The notes below the pieces were generated by a model. The model did not search any database, had not been told where the DNA came from, and was given only the letters and a program-made list of their open reading frames with translations. From NCBI GenBank assembly GCA_021234155.1, contig JAJEKV010000015.1, positions 8,900,458-8,964,457 on the forward strand: a DNA stretch of 64,000 nucleotides, given 5' to 3'. The position numbers and the translations under genes were made by a program. This document shows positions 47,837 through 59,500 of this stretch, piece by piece (positions within the stretch are counted from its first letter, which is position 1; each line of letters starts with the position of its first letter). This DNA comes from Isoetes taiwanensis (Eukaryota; Streptophyta; Lycopodiopsida; Isoetales; Isoetaceae).

Positions 47837-48470
47837 TGAGCAAAGGACCAGTTGTTTCTAGCATTTCAGTTGTATCTTACTGAGGTCGAGCGTGAGGCCT
47901 CTAGGAAATTAAAGAGTATATGCTCCGATTCAGGGGGAGAGTACATTTATGGAGAGTTTACGCAGTTTTGTCGTGAAAAGGGCATCAAACATCAATTTAC
48001 ATTTTGGATATACCCCGCAACAAAATGGCATTGTTGAGAGAAAGAATAGGAAGCTCATGGACGCAGCAAGAGCTATGTTGAAGTATGTGGGGTTGCCTAA
48101 TTATCTGTGGGCAGAAGTGGTGCAAACAACATGTTATATTCAAAATAAATTGCCCCCAGCTGGAATTGAAGGAAAAATACCTGAGAAGGTTTGGACTGGA
48201 AGAAAGCAGTCTATGGAGAACTTACGTGCGTATGGTTGTCTATCCTACGTGCATGTGCCTGAAGAATTGAGGTCAAAATTGGACGATCGAAGATAGAAAC
48301 CTATCTTGTTGGTTACAAAGACCAAGGGTACAGATTGTATGATCCGAAAACTAGAAAGGTTCATATAAGTCGTGATGTAGTGTCTGATGAAATTAAATTT
48401 TACAAGGATAGGGTTGTGACACATAGTATGGCACAAAAGAAGGAAGAAAACCAACCTTGGGCTCCAACAG
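47837..48470 (+). pseudogene. copia integrase, second part
   Basis: Continues with LKSICSDSGGEY and FCREKGIKHQFT, then (shifted frame) TPQQNGIVERKNRKLMDAAR, LPNYLWAEVVQTTCYIQN, YGCLSYVHVPEELRSKLD and, after a further shift, KVHISRDVVSDE. These match the C-terminal half of copia integrase, including the catalytic D and E region. Confidence 0.85.
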
Positions 48471-48479
48471 GTTGGTTTG

Positions 48480-49690
48480 GCGATGATGACGGTGATGCCG
48501 CTAGACTCTCATATTGGCCTGCAAGTCCAACACTACGTCAATATACGTTTAATTATTATAAAGGATGGTTGTTAGGGAACCACCCATTAATTACAAATTA
48601 CATAAATGCAAGGCTAATCTCCCGGCGTAGGATTACGTTTCTTCCATCGTGGCCGTGGAGACAGTGCCCTATCATGCCTAGGATGCTCACTCATGCCTAC
48701 ACCTTTAGTTGCCTTTGGCGTGAAGGGTGGCGTCCTTCCCGTATTTGTGTGTGAAGGATAGCATCCTTCCCGTAGTAGGCATTGACTAGAGATGCTTTCC
48801 TATCAATGCATGCCTGAATGACCTCTTATCTCTCAAGGTCGTCTACTTCCGTGGGACGGAAGTAGACTTTTTAATCTACCTTTCACTCACCTATCGAGTC
48901 GGTATTAGACTGCCGTTGACGGAACCCGACCCTTGCATTGCTCCATGAATTGGGGGTGCGCTTCTCCAAATCTGATTGTAGTACCCGTGGCGTCTTCTAC
49001 GTAAGTGCATCTATTTCACTAGGTATTGGAGAAATTGGGATTTTCTTGCCTTCTTATAGGCCCTGCCAAGAAGAACCTCTGGGACGATTTCAAGCTGGTC
49101 GTCCGTCATTTCCAGTAACTCAGTTGTCTCCAATACTTCCTTTGGATTAGGAGTGTGCCTCTTTAGGAGACTTACATGGAAGACCCTATGGATTTTGAGA
49201 TGTGCTGGCCGATCCAACTTGTAGGACTGGCTTCCTACTCTTTTGGTTATCCTGAAAGGTCCAGCCCATCTTGGAGCAAGCTTCTTGCAATTTTCGATGC
49301 GGAGCTTGGCCTGTTTCACCTTGATCTTCAACCATACATTGTCTCCCACCTGAAATTCCCTTAATGTCATGTGCTTATCGGCTATGCTTTTCTGTCTGCT
49401 TCTCGCTGCTAGAAGGTATCCTCTTACCTCTTCCACCAACTGCTGCATATCCGATAACATCTGCTGGGAGACTTCCACTTTTGACACTGGATTGTGCCAT
49501 GTATCTGGGGTAAGACACTGGTACCCATAATTAACCATAAAAGGAGACATCTGGGATGACTCTTGCTTGGTACTGTTGTAGGCGAACTCGACTAAGTGGA
49601 TGAAATCATCTTAGACTGTTTGTTCCAAATATAATTCCTTAGCATATATTCAATTATCCTGTTGGTTCGCCTCTTGCTGTTCTTAGAAGT
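48480..49690 (-). mobile_element. Nested Ty3/gypsy integrase end plus LTR fragment
   Basis: Interrupts copia pol between KVHISRDV and the reverse transcriptase. The minus-strand frame 49,011-49,550 holds MSPFMVNYGYQCLTP, FQVGDNVWLK, LAPRWAGPFRITKRVG and IHRVFHVSLLKRH, the gypsy integrase C-terminus, with an EVLLGRA.. QFLQYLVK tail like a chromodomain. Upstream pieces (NRIIEYMLR; EFAYNSTKQ) extend to about 49,685. The region 48,550-48,990, with repeated GCGTCCTTCCCGTA/GCATCCTTCCCGTA, is probably its 3' LTR. The rest of the element is missing. Confidence 0.75.
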
Positions 49691-49699
49691 TCTGTAATG

Positions 49700-50330
49700 A
49701 AATTTATATTGTGTGTCATGGAGCCAAGAACATATGATGAAGTTGTTAATTCGTCAAACGCAGATAAGTGGAAAATGGCTATGTGTGAAGAACTCGAGTC
49801 ATTCAGGCATACAAGTACCTATGATCTTGCATCTCATCCTAAGGACAAAAATGTGGTCAGATGTAAATAGATTTTCAAATTAAAGAAAGGACCAGACGGG
49901 AAAATTGAAAGGTACAAAGCAAGACTTGTGGCTCGTGGTTTTATACAGAAGTATGGTAAAGATTATCATGATACTTTTTCTTCTATTGTTAAGCTAACAA
50001 GCTTGCGAGCATTGATTGCATTAGCAGTAGAACAGGATCTAGAACTTGATCATATGGATGTGAAGACAACGTTTCTAAATGGAGATTTAAATGAAGAGAT
50101 TTATATGGAGCAGCCAGTTGGTTTTGAGGAGCAAGGCAATAAAGAAGGTAGGTTGAAGAAGGCAGTATGCAGACTCAAGCAAGTAGCGAGATAATGGTAT
50201 GTATGCATAAATGGTTTTTTATTATCTCAAGGATTTGAGAAACTAGAAAGTGAGGGTAACTTGTATATAAAGAAAATAGATGCCAAATTCTGCATCATAG
50301 CTTCATACATTGATGATTGCATCATGAGTG
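49700..50330 (+). pseudogene. copia reverse transcriptase fragment
   Basis: EPRTYDEVVNSSNADKWKMAM, ERYKARLVARGFIQKYGKDY, VEQDLELDHMDVKTTFLNGD and EEIYMEQPVGFE are followed by ASYIDDCIM, the copia RT catalytic motif (normally YVDD). At least two in-frame stops are seen (near 49,868 and 50,192). Confidence 0.9.
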
Positions 50331-50339
50331 CGACTGATC

Positions 50340-50600
50340 GAAGGGATGTCCACTGCCGACTCAGAATATGTTTCTGCATCACTTGCAAGTTTGTGATAAC
50401 AAAAGCTGTATAGCTATTGCAAAGAATCTTGTCTTGCACTCGAGAACGAAGCACATTGATCTTCATTTTCATTTTATTAGAGAGATTGTAGCTAAAGGAG
50501 AAATTGATTTGCGATACATATCTACAAAGAAACAGGAAGCAGACATTCTAATAAAAGCGTTGAATGAGAAAAAGCATGTCAAATTTAAAAGTGTAATTGG
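50340..50600 (+). pseudogene. copia RNase H end
   Basis: After a deletion behind the RT motif, the frame reads CDNKSCIAIAKNLVLHSRTK, HIDLHFHFIRE and EADILIKALNEKKH, the conserved copia RNase H C-terminus, just before the polypurine tract and 3' LTR. Confidence 0.88.
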
Positions 50601-50640
50601 CATCATCCAAAGGACAAATGTTGGCCGAGGGGGGTTGTTG

Positions 50641-51219
50641 GAAATATGGTCATCCAACATTTGGTTTGTTGGTTGTAATTGTTGGGTTGGAATGAATGAT
50701 AAAATAGAGAGTCAATGACGTGGCAACAAGGTCGGTTTGGAAAAAAGAAAATAAAAGGCAAACAACGAAAAAACACAAGCCGACCAGCAGAGATTGATCG
50801 ATTTGATTGAGATCGATTCTGGCCAGAATTTGCAGTAGACTGGAAGTTTAGGCAATTTGGCATCAGGCTTGGATTGGAGAACATCGTTGAAGGTGGAAAA
50901 GTCTGCCCAGATTTGTTGTTGCAGGTGTTCGAATCTGATTGGGCAACAATGTTGCGAATTGGACACAACAAATTTGAGTCAGCAGAGGAGAAACGAACCA
51001 GAGACGGAACAAGTCGGATTTGTTAATTGCAATCACCAAAATTTGTGGTGTGGCATTTGGAATTGCAGGATTGATTCCTGATTCTGTAGACAGAAAGGGA
51101 TTTCATTGTACGTGTTGATTGCTCGCTCTGGCTTTTTTAGTCGGATTGTTTAAAGGCTCCAGCGAATCGCTTACAAGTCTAGATTACCTTTAATATTTGC
51201 ACATATCCAGTTGTGTTCA
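50641..51219 (+). repeat. copia 3' LTR
   Basis: Matches 45,635-46,205 from GGTCATCCA to the TTTGCACATATCCA region. Starts TGTTGG after the GAGGGGGG tract. Contains ATGACGTGGCAACAAGG and runs of AATTGG. Ends near TTGTGTTCA before the shared 13-mer. Confidence 0.82.
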
Positions 51220-51239
51220 GTTAGCAATTGGTATGTGGT

Positions 51240-53195
51240 CTTCATCGAGTCCATCTTCTTCATGAAGTCCCTCTACTTCTCGCCGCCTAAGCGCCTCGCC
51301 GCCTAGTGCTCTCAAGCATGGAGATGTGCTCGGCCCGCCACAAAGACATCAAACAAAGCCCCACCGGCACAAATCAAGCATGCCGTTCAGCGAAAGCAAC
51401 TCACTTCATCTCGATCGGACCCTACCGATGTTGAATCTAGGCCCGCGACCATGCATGGGACTCCGGATTGGGTGGGAACCGGACTCTCTCATAGCGGTTT
51501 CCCTCGAGGGTTTTTTGTTTTTGTTCCAAGTAACCCGGTAGAAATCTGATTGCTTCGCAAATTTTAGATTTTAGATTGCTTAAGCCACGTAGATTGCTTA
51601 CGCGGTTTTAGATTTGCTCTTTTCCGGCCAGATCGGATCGCCCGCCCAAACCCAGTTCCCTGCGGGATTTGGTCAGCCAGTTGCCCTAGGTCTACAACCG
51701 CTTTGCCCAGCAAATCTACAAAGACCGCCCAGGTCATCGAGGTTAAAGGCATCCGTGTTGACATTTTGTCGATTCAAGATTTACCCGGCCCTTGCTTCCG
51801 CATAATTACGCTTTCGAGACAATACATCCCCTTTTAGCCCGGCTGAGTCGGCCCAACCTCTCGTAGGTTCGATTTTTTTCTCCCTTTTGGCTTCTTGTTC
51901 TATCTGTTGGGTCTTTTCGTGTCCTCTAGTCCGCCAATTGTCGTTCTTGCTTATCTTTGTTGGTTTCTGGTGTTCTTTGATTTACCTTGGTCTGTGCTCC
52001 CCAAGTGTTTGTCCTTCCTCGATTCTGCCCTAGTAAAGCGTCGGTATGACCGGAAGATTAAGCACATGGCTAGGGAGACCCATAAATCAAAGAACCCGAT
52101 TCGGGCACCCAGCGTCGGGCTTTGACAAACCCTATGACCCCACAATTGAGCCATACCTTGAGCAGCCCCTTTTTTTTGGGCCCGGCGTCCCATCCCCGAC
52201 CCCTCTTCCGGGGTGCATCTTTAACTGCGGCCTTGGGCGAGATTGATGCTCAGCTCTAGTGTTTGCCTTCAGGGGATACTTGCGGGATCCACACGGTCCG
52301 CTCTACCCGTTACTCTCCACAGAGACATACGCTCGGTTTGCCACTAGAGGGTGGGTACAACTTTTGAGTTATTGCTGATACGGGGCACGGCTTTCGACCG
52401 ATCCCGATAATGTTTCACGATTGTCTAGCACTGGGGCCCTCGCTGACCATGTGAGTGCTATGCCTGCGGCCGATGCTATGCCTGGGGTGATGAACCCGGT
52501 CTCAATGCCCACACTGACCTCGGGCTTGAGGATTTGTTGCCCATTGCCCATGCCGCAGGTCCCGCCTTTCCTCGAAGTTTGGTAGGGCCATAGGACATGC
52601 ATCGACCCCGACCTTGCGTATTGTAGGTGCGAAGGAGGCGGGTAACTTCGCCTACTACAGATGAAGCGCCTCTTTTTCGGTCGGGTGATGCACATACTGC
52701 CGACGGCATCCTTTTCGGACCACGGGTTGAGTAAAGACGCCCGACCGCCCCCCCGTCATCTCTTCGTGCGCTTCGGGATGCTCTTTCCAGGCTGCACATC
52801 TTACGGTGCGATGACAATCATTTGAAGGAACCACCTTCTCTCGCTCAGGAAGATTTGACCTGACCGCAGCTTTGCAAAGCGTAAAGAAGAGCTATATCGA
52901 AAGTGCGCGGAGGCTTGCCTACAGAGGAAATATGCGGTGTATAGGGGAGGCCAAGCTATCATTGGGATCGATGGCGGTGATCCCCGACGATTTTGGCATA
53001 GCCACCGCCCCTTGTTTTCTTGGGTTGCTTCAGTTTCCTTTATTTGTATGTTGTAACGGGGCTTAGACCCCATGTTCTGTTTTTTGGGCTTCGACCCTCT
53101 GTTCTGTTAGGGCTTATGCCCCCTTTGTTTGTTCTGGTCCCATAACCCGATTGGGTTCCGTGGACGTCAAAATTTCTTCCTTCCTTCTATTTCTG
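51240..53195 (+). mobile_element. GC-rich LINE-like remnant
   Basis: A ~2-kb GC-rich stretch abruptly different from its AT-rich surroundings, with several semi-open plus-strand frames but no identifiable domain. It ends with GGTCCCATAACCCGATTGGG and CCGTGGACGTC (53,135-53,167) followed by TTCCTTCC, the diverged equivalent of the conserved LINE 3' block seen at 1624, 19,310 and 40,447. Just before it, a GGGCTT.GACCC..TGTTCTGT unit is repeated three times (53,058-53,125). Probably an old LINE, perhaps its ORF1 region. Confidence 0.5.
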
Positions 53196-53384
53196 CCTCC
53201 AAAACTTTACCTGCTTATCTTTTCTTGTCACTTGCATGAGTTTTAGAGGGGCTTGCATTGGAAATTTGAGTATTCTTCTCAATTTTTTCAGTGTTTGCAT
53301 GGCTGTCTGTTGATTCCGCCGCTAGAAATCTCTCATTTTGTCCCCAATGATAGAAATATACACTTGTGATATATAAAAGGATGA

Positions 53385-53565
53385 GTGGTGGAAGGAAAAT
53401 TTCAAAATCCAGGTGATGGGAAAAGGATGAGTAGCAACGAAAAATCCAAAATCCAGAATGATGGAAAAAGGATGAATGGCAACGGGGAATCCAAAATCCA
53501 CGCGATGGAAAAAGGATGTGGCAGCGGAAAAAATCCAAAATCCAGAATGATGGAAAAAGGATATG
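53385..53565. repeat. ~45-bp minisatellite, four units
   Basis: Units built on GGAAAAAGGATGA, GCAACG and AATCCAAAATCCA repeat about four times with small changes. It reads through as short repetitive peptides on both strands, with no sign of a real gene. Confidence 0.8.
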
Positions 53566-53601
53566 ATAATAATATTGGGCATTAGTGATCCCATTACTAT
53601 T

Positions 53602-53645
53602 AAGGTTTTTCCTCGAAAACCCTTCGGGGCGGGGTTTTTTAATCC
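53602..53645 (+). repeat. LINE-type AAAACCC/GGGGTTTT hairpin, third copy
   Basis: AAGGTTTTTCCTCGAAAACC followed by CTTCGGGGCGGGGTTTTTT; same element as at 1548 and 39,897, but without the downstream LINE tail, so separated from its element. Confidence 0.75.
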
Positions 53646-55284
53646 TGATAGTAATCGGCGTCACTAATGTAGTCCAGGTCAGAGCGACTTTGTTGCCGCT
53701 GGGCACCACTATTGGGCACCAAGACTATGCACAATAATTGTAGAAAAAGGAAAGGAGCTAAGTGTCGGGACAATGAGGGACCTCCGACCGACTACCAGGA
53801 TAGAGCGGGTACAACCCGCCAGCTGGTGTTCTATTTCCACATTCGAGTTTTGGTGCACCTAAAACTGAGGGTTCATAATTTGACCCACTATTAAAGGTGG
53901 GACAGTAGAATCCACAATGCGTACAGCTCAAAGCTGGTAATAGCAAAGCATTCTCGCATGGCCACGAAGCCAAATATAAGCGGGGTGCGGGTATCAATAG
54001 AAAATAAGATAAGCGCTCCGAAAGGACTACAATAAACCAGCATGATGCGCTAGTAGCACCCCCCCTGAGGGAGCTTGCCCATGCTACATCAGTCCATGCT
54101 AGAATTCTAATTCTAATTCGAATTCGAATTCTAATTTAACCGCGTTCTATCTCCACCTGCCTCGAAAAATACTACAAATAACTTGTTCTTAGAACCATAA
54201 TTGACAATCTCCCCTGGGAAATTAGCTTCTTCTGCGAATTCAAGCTATTTTTTCCTTGTCCATTCTTCCCCCAAATTCAAGTGCAGGAACTATGATCCTG
54301 CATCCTACTAAACCAGTAAAAAAATTATCATTGTGTACCCTTCTGCATGGGCGTCCCATTGCAACTAGTATAAGGTGAAGCACTGTAGGATCGACGGAGA
54401 AAAAAAATTAAAGATCACGCTGGGGTCAGATGGCTTGCTAAACTTTATTTCACAGAGCCAGATTTAGGAAGGAACGACCCTTTTGGGGCTTCTATCCCAG
54501 CCGTTAGATCTTGATGATGTGGCATCACAAACGCAGTAGGATCAAAAAGTGAAATCCGCGGTTTCATTTCCGCCATGCTAACTTTATTGGTAAGTGGGCT
54601 CCTATTTAGGGAAATTTTTTCCGCCAGATAAAGTTTGGCGTAGGACGGATGTGGGAAGATGAGGTAAAAAAAAAGAGTCAAATCATTGTTTCTATTGGGA
54701 TATGGGTCCAAATTCAATGAAACTTTGTAGCATCATTGCATATCAAGTTAATAACAATATCCAATTGTTAAAATAAAAAATTCACAAATATATTAAGAGG
54801 ATTATGGATTTGAATGCTAGGGGATCTGGCGGATCAACTCTGGTCCATGGATTAGGGATGGTCCACAGACCACTCTAGTGTTAAGCGATCTTCTCTTCAA
54901 TACTTATCTATGTTATATGGACCAGAACACAAGGCAATACTACAGGTTCAAAACTTGCATGTTCCTGGATGATACACACTTTACTAAGGAGTCACAGAAA
55001 GATTGAATTGAATTTTATTGTTCACGAAGATAAAAAAAAAAAGTCTAGGAGACAAGGCCATGGCATAAATTTCTTGTTTGACGAAATAAGAGTTGGAATC
55101 ATAGTTACAAAACACGGCCCGTTTCGGGGCCGCAACGTTCTTCTTAGCAAAAAGAATTTATCAACACGACAAGCGCCCATGGTATTTGAGTCGATGCGGG
55201 CAACAACCATTGTTCGCCATGTTTTCTCCATTGTTTACCGTGTTTTTTTCTCTGAGACGATGTATTTTTTTAAACAATAGCTCT
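53646..55284. other. Spacer without recognised genes
   Basis: Includes an AATTC/TAATTC microsatellite (54,101-54,136) and a CCGTTAGATC motif common in plant repeats (54,502). Minus-strand frame 54,445-54,717 (90 codons) is not recognised. Confidence 0.45.
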
Positions 55285-55577
55285 TCGGGACATGGTCTAG
55301 TGGTAGGACCTTAACTCTCCACACCCAAGTTCACGGGTTCAAACATGGCCTACATTGGTTTAGTAACGGGGACTTTAAAAATCCATTGCCCCGAGGTCAT
55401 GGGTTCAAGTACGACCAATTGGTCTTGTGGTAGAGACCTTAAACCTGCCATATGTACAACATAATCAAATGCAAAGCAACTCTTAGCATATTGCACCTAG
55501 GTAGTGGATTTGGTTCTATATGAGACGTGGATGTAGTCATGATGATGAATAGAACGACGTCCTTCAATAAAAAAAAT
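55285..55577 (+). mobile_element. tRNA-derived SINE-like sequence
   Basis: Has an A-box-like TGGTCTAGTGG (55,293-55,303) and a B-box-like GGTTCAAAC (55,336-55,344), spaced as in tRNA genes. A second B-box-like GGTTCAAGT (about 55,402) and A-box-like TGGTCTTGTGG (about 55,421) follow, so it may be dimeric or rearranged. The unit ends near an AATAAAAAAAA run (55,566-55,576). No target duplication was found. Confidence 0.6.
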
Positions 55578-55853
55578 TCTTCTGAACACTAGTAGTAACA
55601 AAAATAAAAGTTTTCTCACTTTTTTTTAACATGTTTTTAAAGTTCGTTTTTCAGGGGCACTTTTTTCAACTTTTTCCAGCCGCTCAAAAAAATTAGAGTA
55701 TTGAACCGGTCTGCTGCACTCTTTTTAAAAATTAAAGTATTTCTAAAGAATATTCTCATGTTATTCTATTCCCGTTTTTATTTTCTAGATTCTAGCGACC
55801 TGTTGCGTTTTCGCATATAGGAAAGCCCATTTAGTGGGCTTCCCTATAGCGTG

Positions 55854-56428
55854 GACAACAGTTAGGTGTTGATTTTGCACCACGTGTCGCCGATCGGACA
55901 ATCTAGACAAAGAATGTGCACCTACAGTCTAGGCAAAGAATGTCACTAAAAAATCAGAAGATTAGGGTGCATCCCCATTAGGCCGTTATCCAGACTGACT
56001 TTGCCACATGGCAAACCCAGCCAGTAAAAAAAAGCATTCCCATCCTTCAAGGCACCGGACTTCTGCTGACGAGTCCAGGGCACCTTCCCTTTCTTCAGAA
56101 GTCCTCAAGGACTTCCGAATTGCCCAAGTCAGGCCTTGGGTTTGTCTTCTAGCAAGTTGGATTTGTCCTCTAGCAACCTGGGTTTGTCTTGTAGCCAGTG
56201 CCGGTTTGTCCTGTGGCTCAATGCAATCAGCGAAGAAAATAGAAGCTCAGCAACAGGAATGGGAATGGTATGCGCCCTAACAGATTGTAGGAACTCAGTT
56301 TCGATGACATGGCAAACTCGGTTTCTGTATAATGGGGATGCACCTTAGTAACAGTTACTGGAAAAGAAAGTGTAGCAGGAAATGCCATGTGGCGGTGTAA
56401 CATTGGATGCCAGGGCCTAACTGTTGTC
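55854..56428. mobile_element. 575-bp foldback element upstream of NUP133
   Basis: Outer inverted pair GACAACAGTTAGG (55,854-55,866) / CCTAACTGTTGTC (56,416-56,428); inner pair GGTGCATCCCCATTA (55,966-55,980) / TAATGGGGATGCACC (56,330-56,344), with the arms continuing imperfectly. The loop holds four tandem units of a TGGGTTTGTCTTCTAGCA type (about 56,146-56,218). Consistent with a foldback/MITE transposon about 150 bp from the NUP133 start. Confidence 0.7.
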
Positions 56429-56581
56429 TACGTGGCCGTGTTAAGTAACTATGGTGGGATGGGTTGAATCTAAACCTCAAGGGCCCAACCTGTGTTAAAA
56501 TTCTGGAGGGAACAATGTAAAACATTGTTTTGGTTTTAGAGGCCTATTTGCAACGAAGAGCAGGCGCAGAGCCTAGTAGAC

Positions 56582-59500
56582 ATGTTTTCTCCGGCGTCTA
56601 GAACGGGGACAGGAGCTGGCCGGACCAGAACTTCTTCTTCTTTAGCAAGAACACCTGCTTTGAGCAGGCAAGATGAAGCAGATCGTAGATTGGCAGCTGG
56701 AGACGCAGCAGCTACGCCTCCCTCTTCCCGTTTCTCCACAGATGCCTCTCTTCCGGAAAGCGGAATGCTTCCACCCCCTTCTCCATGGCTGCAACAATCC
56801 GCATTGACCTCCAGGTTTGCCCGACGTTATAGATTTTATTTATTACATTTGGTGAACTATTGCTTCTTGGTAATTAACTCGAGTAAAGTAGTACATTTTT
56901 TACTGTCAAGGACTTTGAGCAAGTGCAAAAGATTATTATATGGAGCTATCTTGTCGTTGTAATACTTCAATTTTATCGACATATTGGACATGCTCAGTTG
57001 TTGGCATTGCACAGAAGCGACAGGAGTTTTCAGAACATATTTTCTTTTCCCACATGAAATATAAAATAAGCATCTTTAGGGATCAGAACACCACGATGAG
57101 TTGCATATTTTCATGTTTAAATTATGTATGATCTTTGGCATGAACATGTAAAATTATATGAAGAGTGGTTTATGCGGTAGTCATTGGGTCAAATTATTTA
57201 TATGGCAGAATTTCTTATCTCACTGAAATGAGACTTTAAGCACTTGAATTAACTTAACCCCCATTTCTATGGCCGCACTTTTGTTTTAATTCTCTTCATT
57301 TGGGCTGTTTGAAGAAAAGCATGCTTTCTTATGAAGTGTAACGACATTCCAACTTTTAGCCAGTAATTGTATTGGAACATGTTTAAGCTCTGCAATACTG
57401 CATTCAAGTAAATCTTATTAGTCATTGTTTGCTCTTATATATTTTTCCTTTCCACCATTTAATGAATATATTTTTGTAAATTCATTGTTCTTTCTGCAGA
57501 GTAACACCAATGTTAAGAAGTGAAGATAGGTCTGCGGCACATGGAAGTGAACCGACTTTTATATCAGATTTTTCCTCATCAACTTCGGAATGCAATGGCA
57601 GGATCGACATTCAAGCAAAGAGCAGGCATGTTCTAATTGTTTCTGCATCATGTTCAGGAGGTATATAGGGTTGTGCTGTTTGCATTTCTTCTCCGATACC
57701 CTTTCAGTTTCTTGTTTCTAAATAGTGTCATATTTTACAGGTACACCAGGTACACTTGGTGGGATTGATGGTGAAATCGGTCTTTCTTGGATGGTATACA
57801 GAAATCAGATTCATATATGGAGCCATCTTGGAGGTGCTTTACAAGAGCCTATTGTGCTTGAAATCCCATCACAGTTTTGCAATCGCTGACAGATATAAGG
57901 TAGATCAAAACATGGAGATCAGTGGTTAGTTTCTGTGATAAGCCGTCATGAAGAAGATCAAAGTATTACCAGCGTGATAAAAGGGTGCAATTCTGCTGGG
58001 CTAGTGATGTGCAGTAAGAAAAGCCTGGGAGTCATATATTGGCCTGATGTGTATTCTGATGCATCTAAATTTTCGTTCTTGGCCTCCCCTATAAATGATA
58101 AGCAGCTGGATTCAGCAGATAGTGACAGTTCTTCACTGGGAAAAGCCTTAATTGCTTGCAGCACTTCAAATGTGAATGCAGTTGTATTTATGAGCTCCAG
58201 AAATGGAGACTTATGGCGTCTTGACTGCACTCCAGGGAGCATATTATGGGAACATGTTCGTGATCCGCATAAGGCTGAAGGAAAAGGCAGCAGTCCCTCC
58301 AACCATGATCACTTTGCTGCAGGATCTTTAGTTTGGAAGTCTAATACTGGTCTCTCAAGTAAGGGTTTGTGCCAGTTTCTTCTTTTGACAGAAATCGGTA
58401 TAGAGTGCTGGGATGCAGACATTTCAGGAGGGAAAAGCATGTCAGAAAGTTGGTTCTATGATATATCACAAGACAAAAGTTTACAAGATAGACTCTCTGG
58501 CCAGAAGGAAGTGCGACTCTTGGACCTGCAGGTCCAAGATGATGCTGAGAAGTCGTTTACTGTATTGGCCACATCAGTTTCAGATGATCCGGCTACCGGC
58601 TCCAGCTTCATGCAGTATTCACTTTTGGTGTTCAACAACATATTTTCCAAGGGTGGGGAAAAGAAAACATCCGTGCAGGTTATTCTTGAGAAAGCAAAGT
58701 TAGAAACTAGAGACTTTTTACATTCCATACGGCTACGGATTGGTGGAAAGCCCGATGGCTCTGCAATGATATTAGTAAGTGATGGTACAGCCACTGTTGC
58801 ATATTATTTGCATGGGGTTGCACGGCTTTATCAATTCACTCTTGCATGGGATGCTGGAAGAGTCCTGGATGCATCAGTTCTCTCAGGTTCGGAGGAAAAT
58901 AATGGTGGGGCTTGGATTGTACTTACAGAGAAAGCAGGTGTCTGGGCAGTGCCTGAGAAAGCAGTATTACTTTGTGCATCTCAACAGCCAAGCTTTTCAC
59001 ATGCTTTCAATATTGCTAATCAATCTCTTACAAATAAAAAGCATTTGGTTGCAACACCATTCAGTGTTAATCTAGACAAGGGGGTTAAAGAGTCCCTGGG
59101 TGAGAAAAGAGCAAGGCAACGTCCATTGTTGGATGAAGAAGCCGAAGCTACAGTAGGACGCCTTTTCCAACTGTATTTATCTTCCAAGCAAGTAACTGGA
59201 GTATTAGAAAAGTTGCAGCAGGCTGGTGCCTTTGGACAGGATGGAGAAACAAACGTTTTTGTACGAACTAGCAAAGTGATCATTGATACCTTGGCAAAGC
59301 AGTGGATGACTGGTGGTGCCGGAGCTGCAGTTATGCTAGTTGTTTCTTCTCAGCTGCTTGAGAAACGGCGGCGACACCAACAATACTTGAGTTTCTTGGT
59401 AGCCGCCAAATGCCACGACGTCCTTAAGCATCAACAAAGTGAGTATATCTTGTGTAAGTGTGGTAGTATCTATCTTTTGATAACAAATTGATTTGATGCT

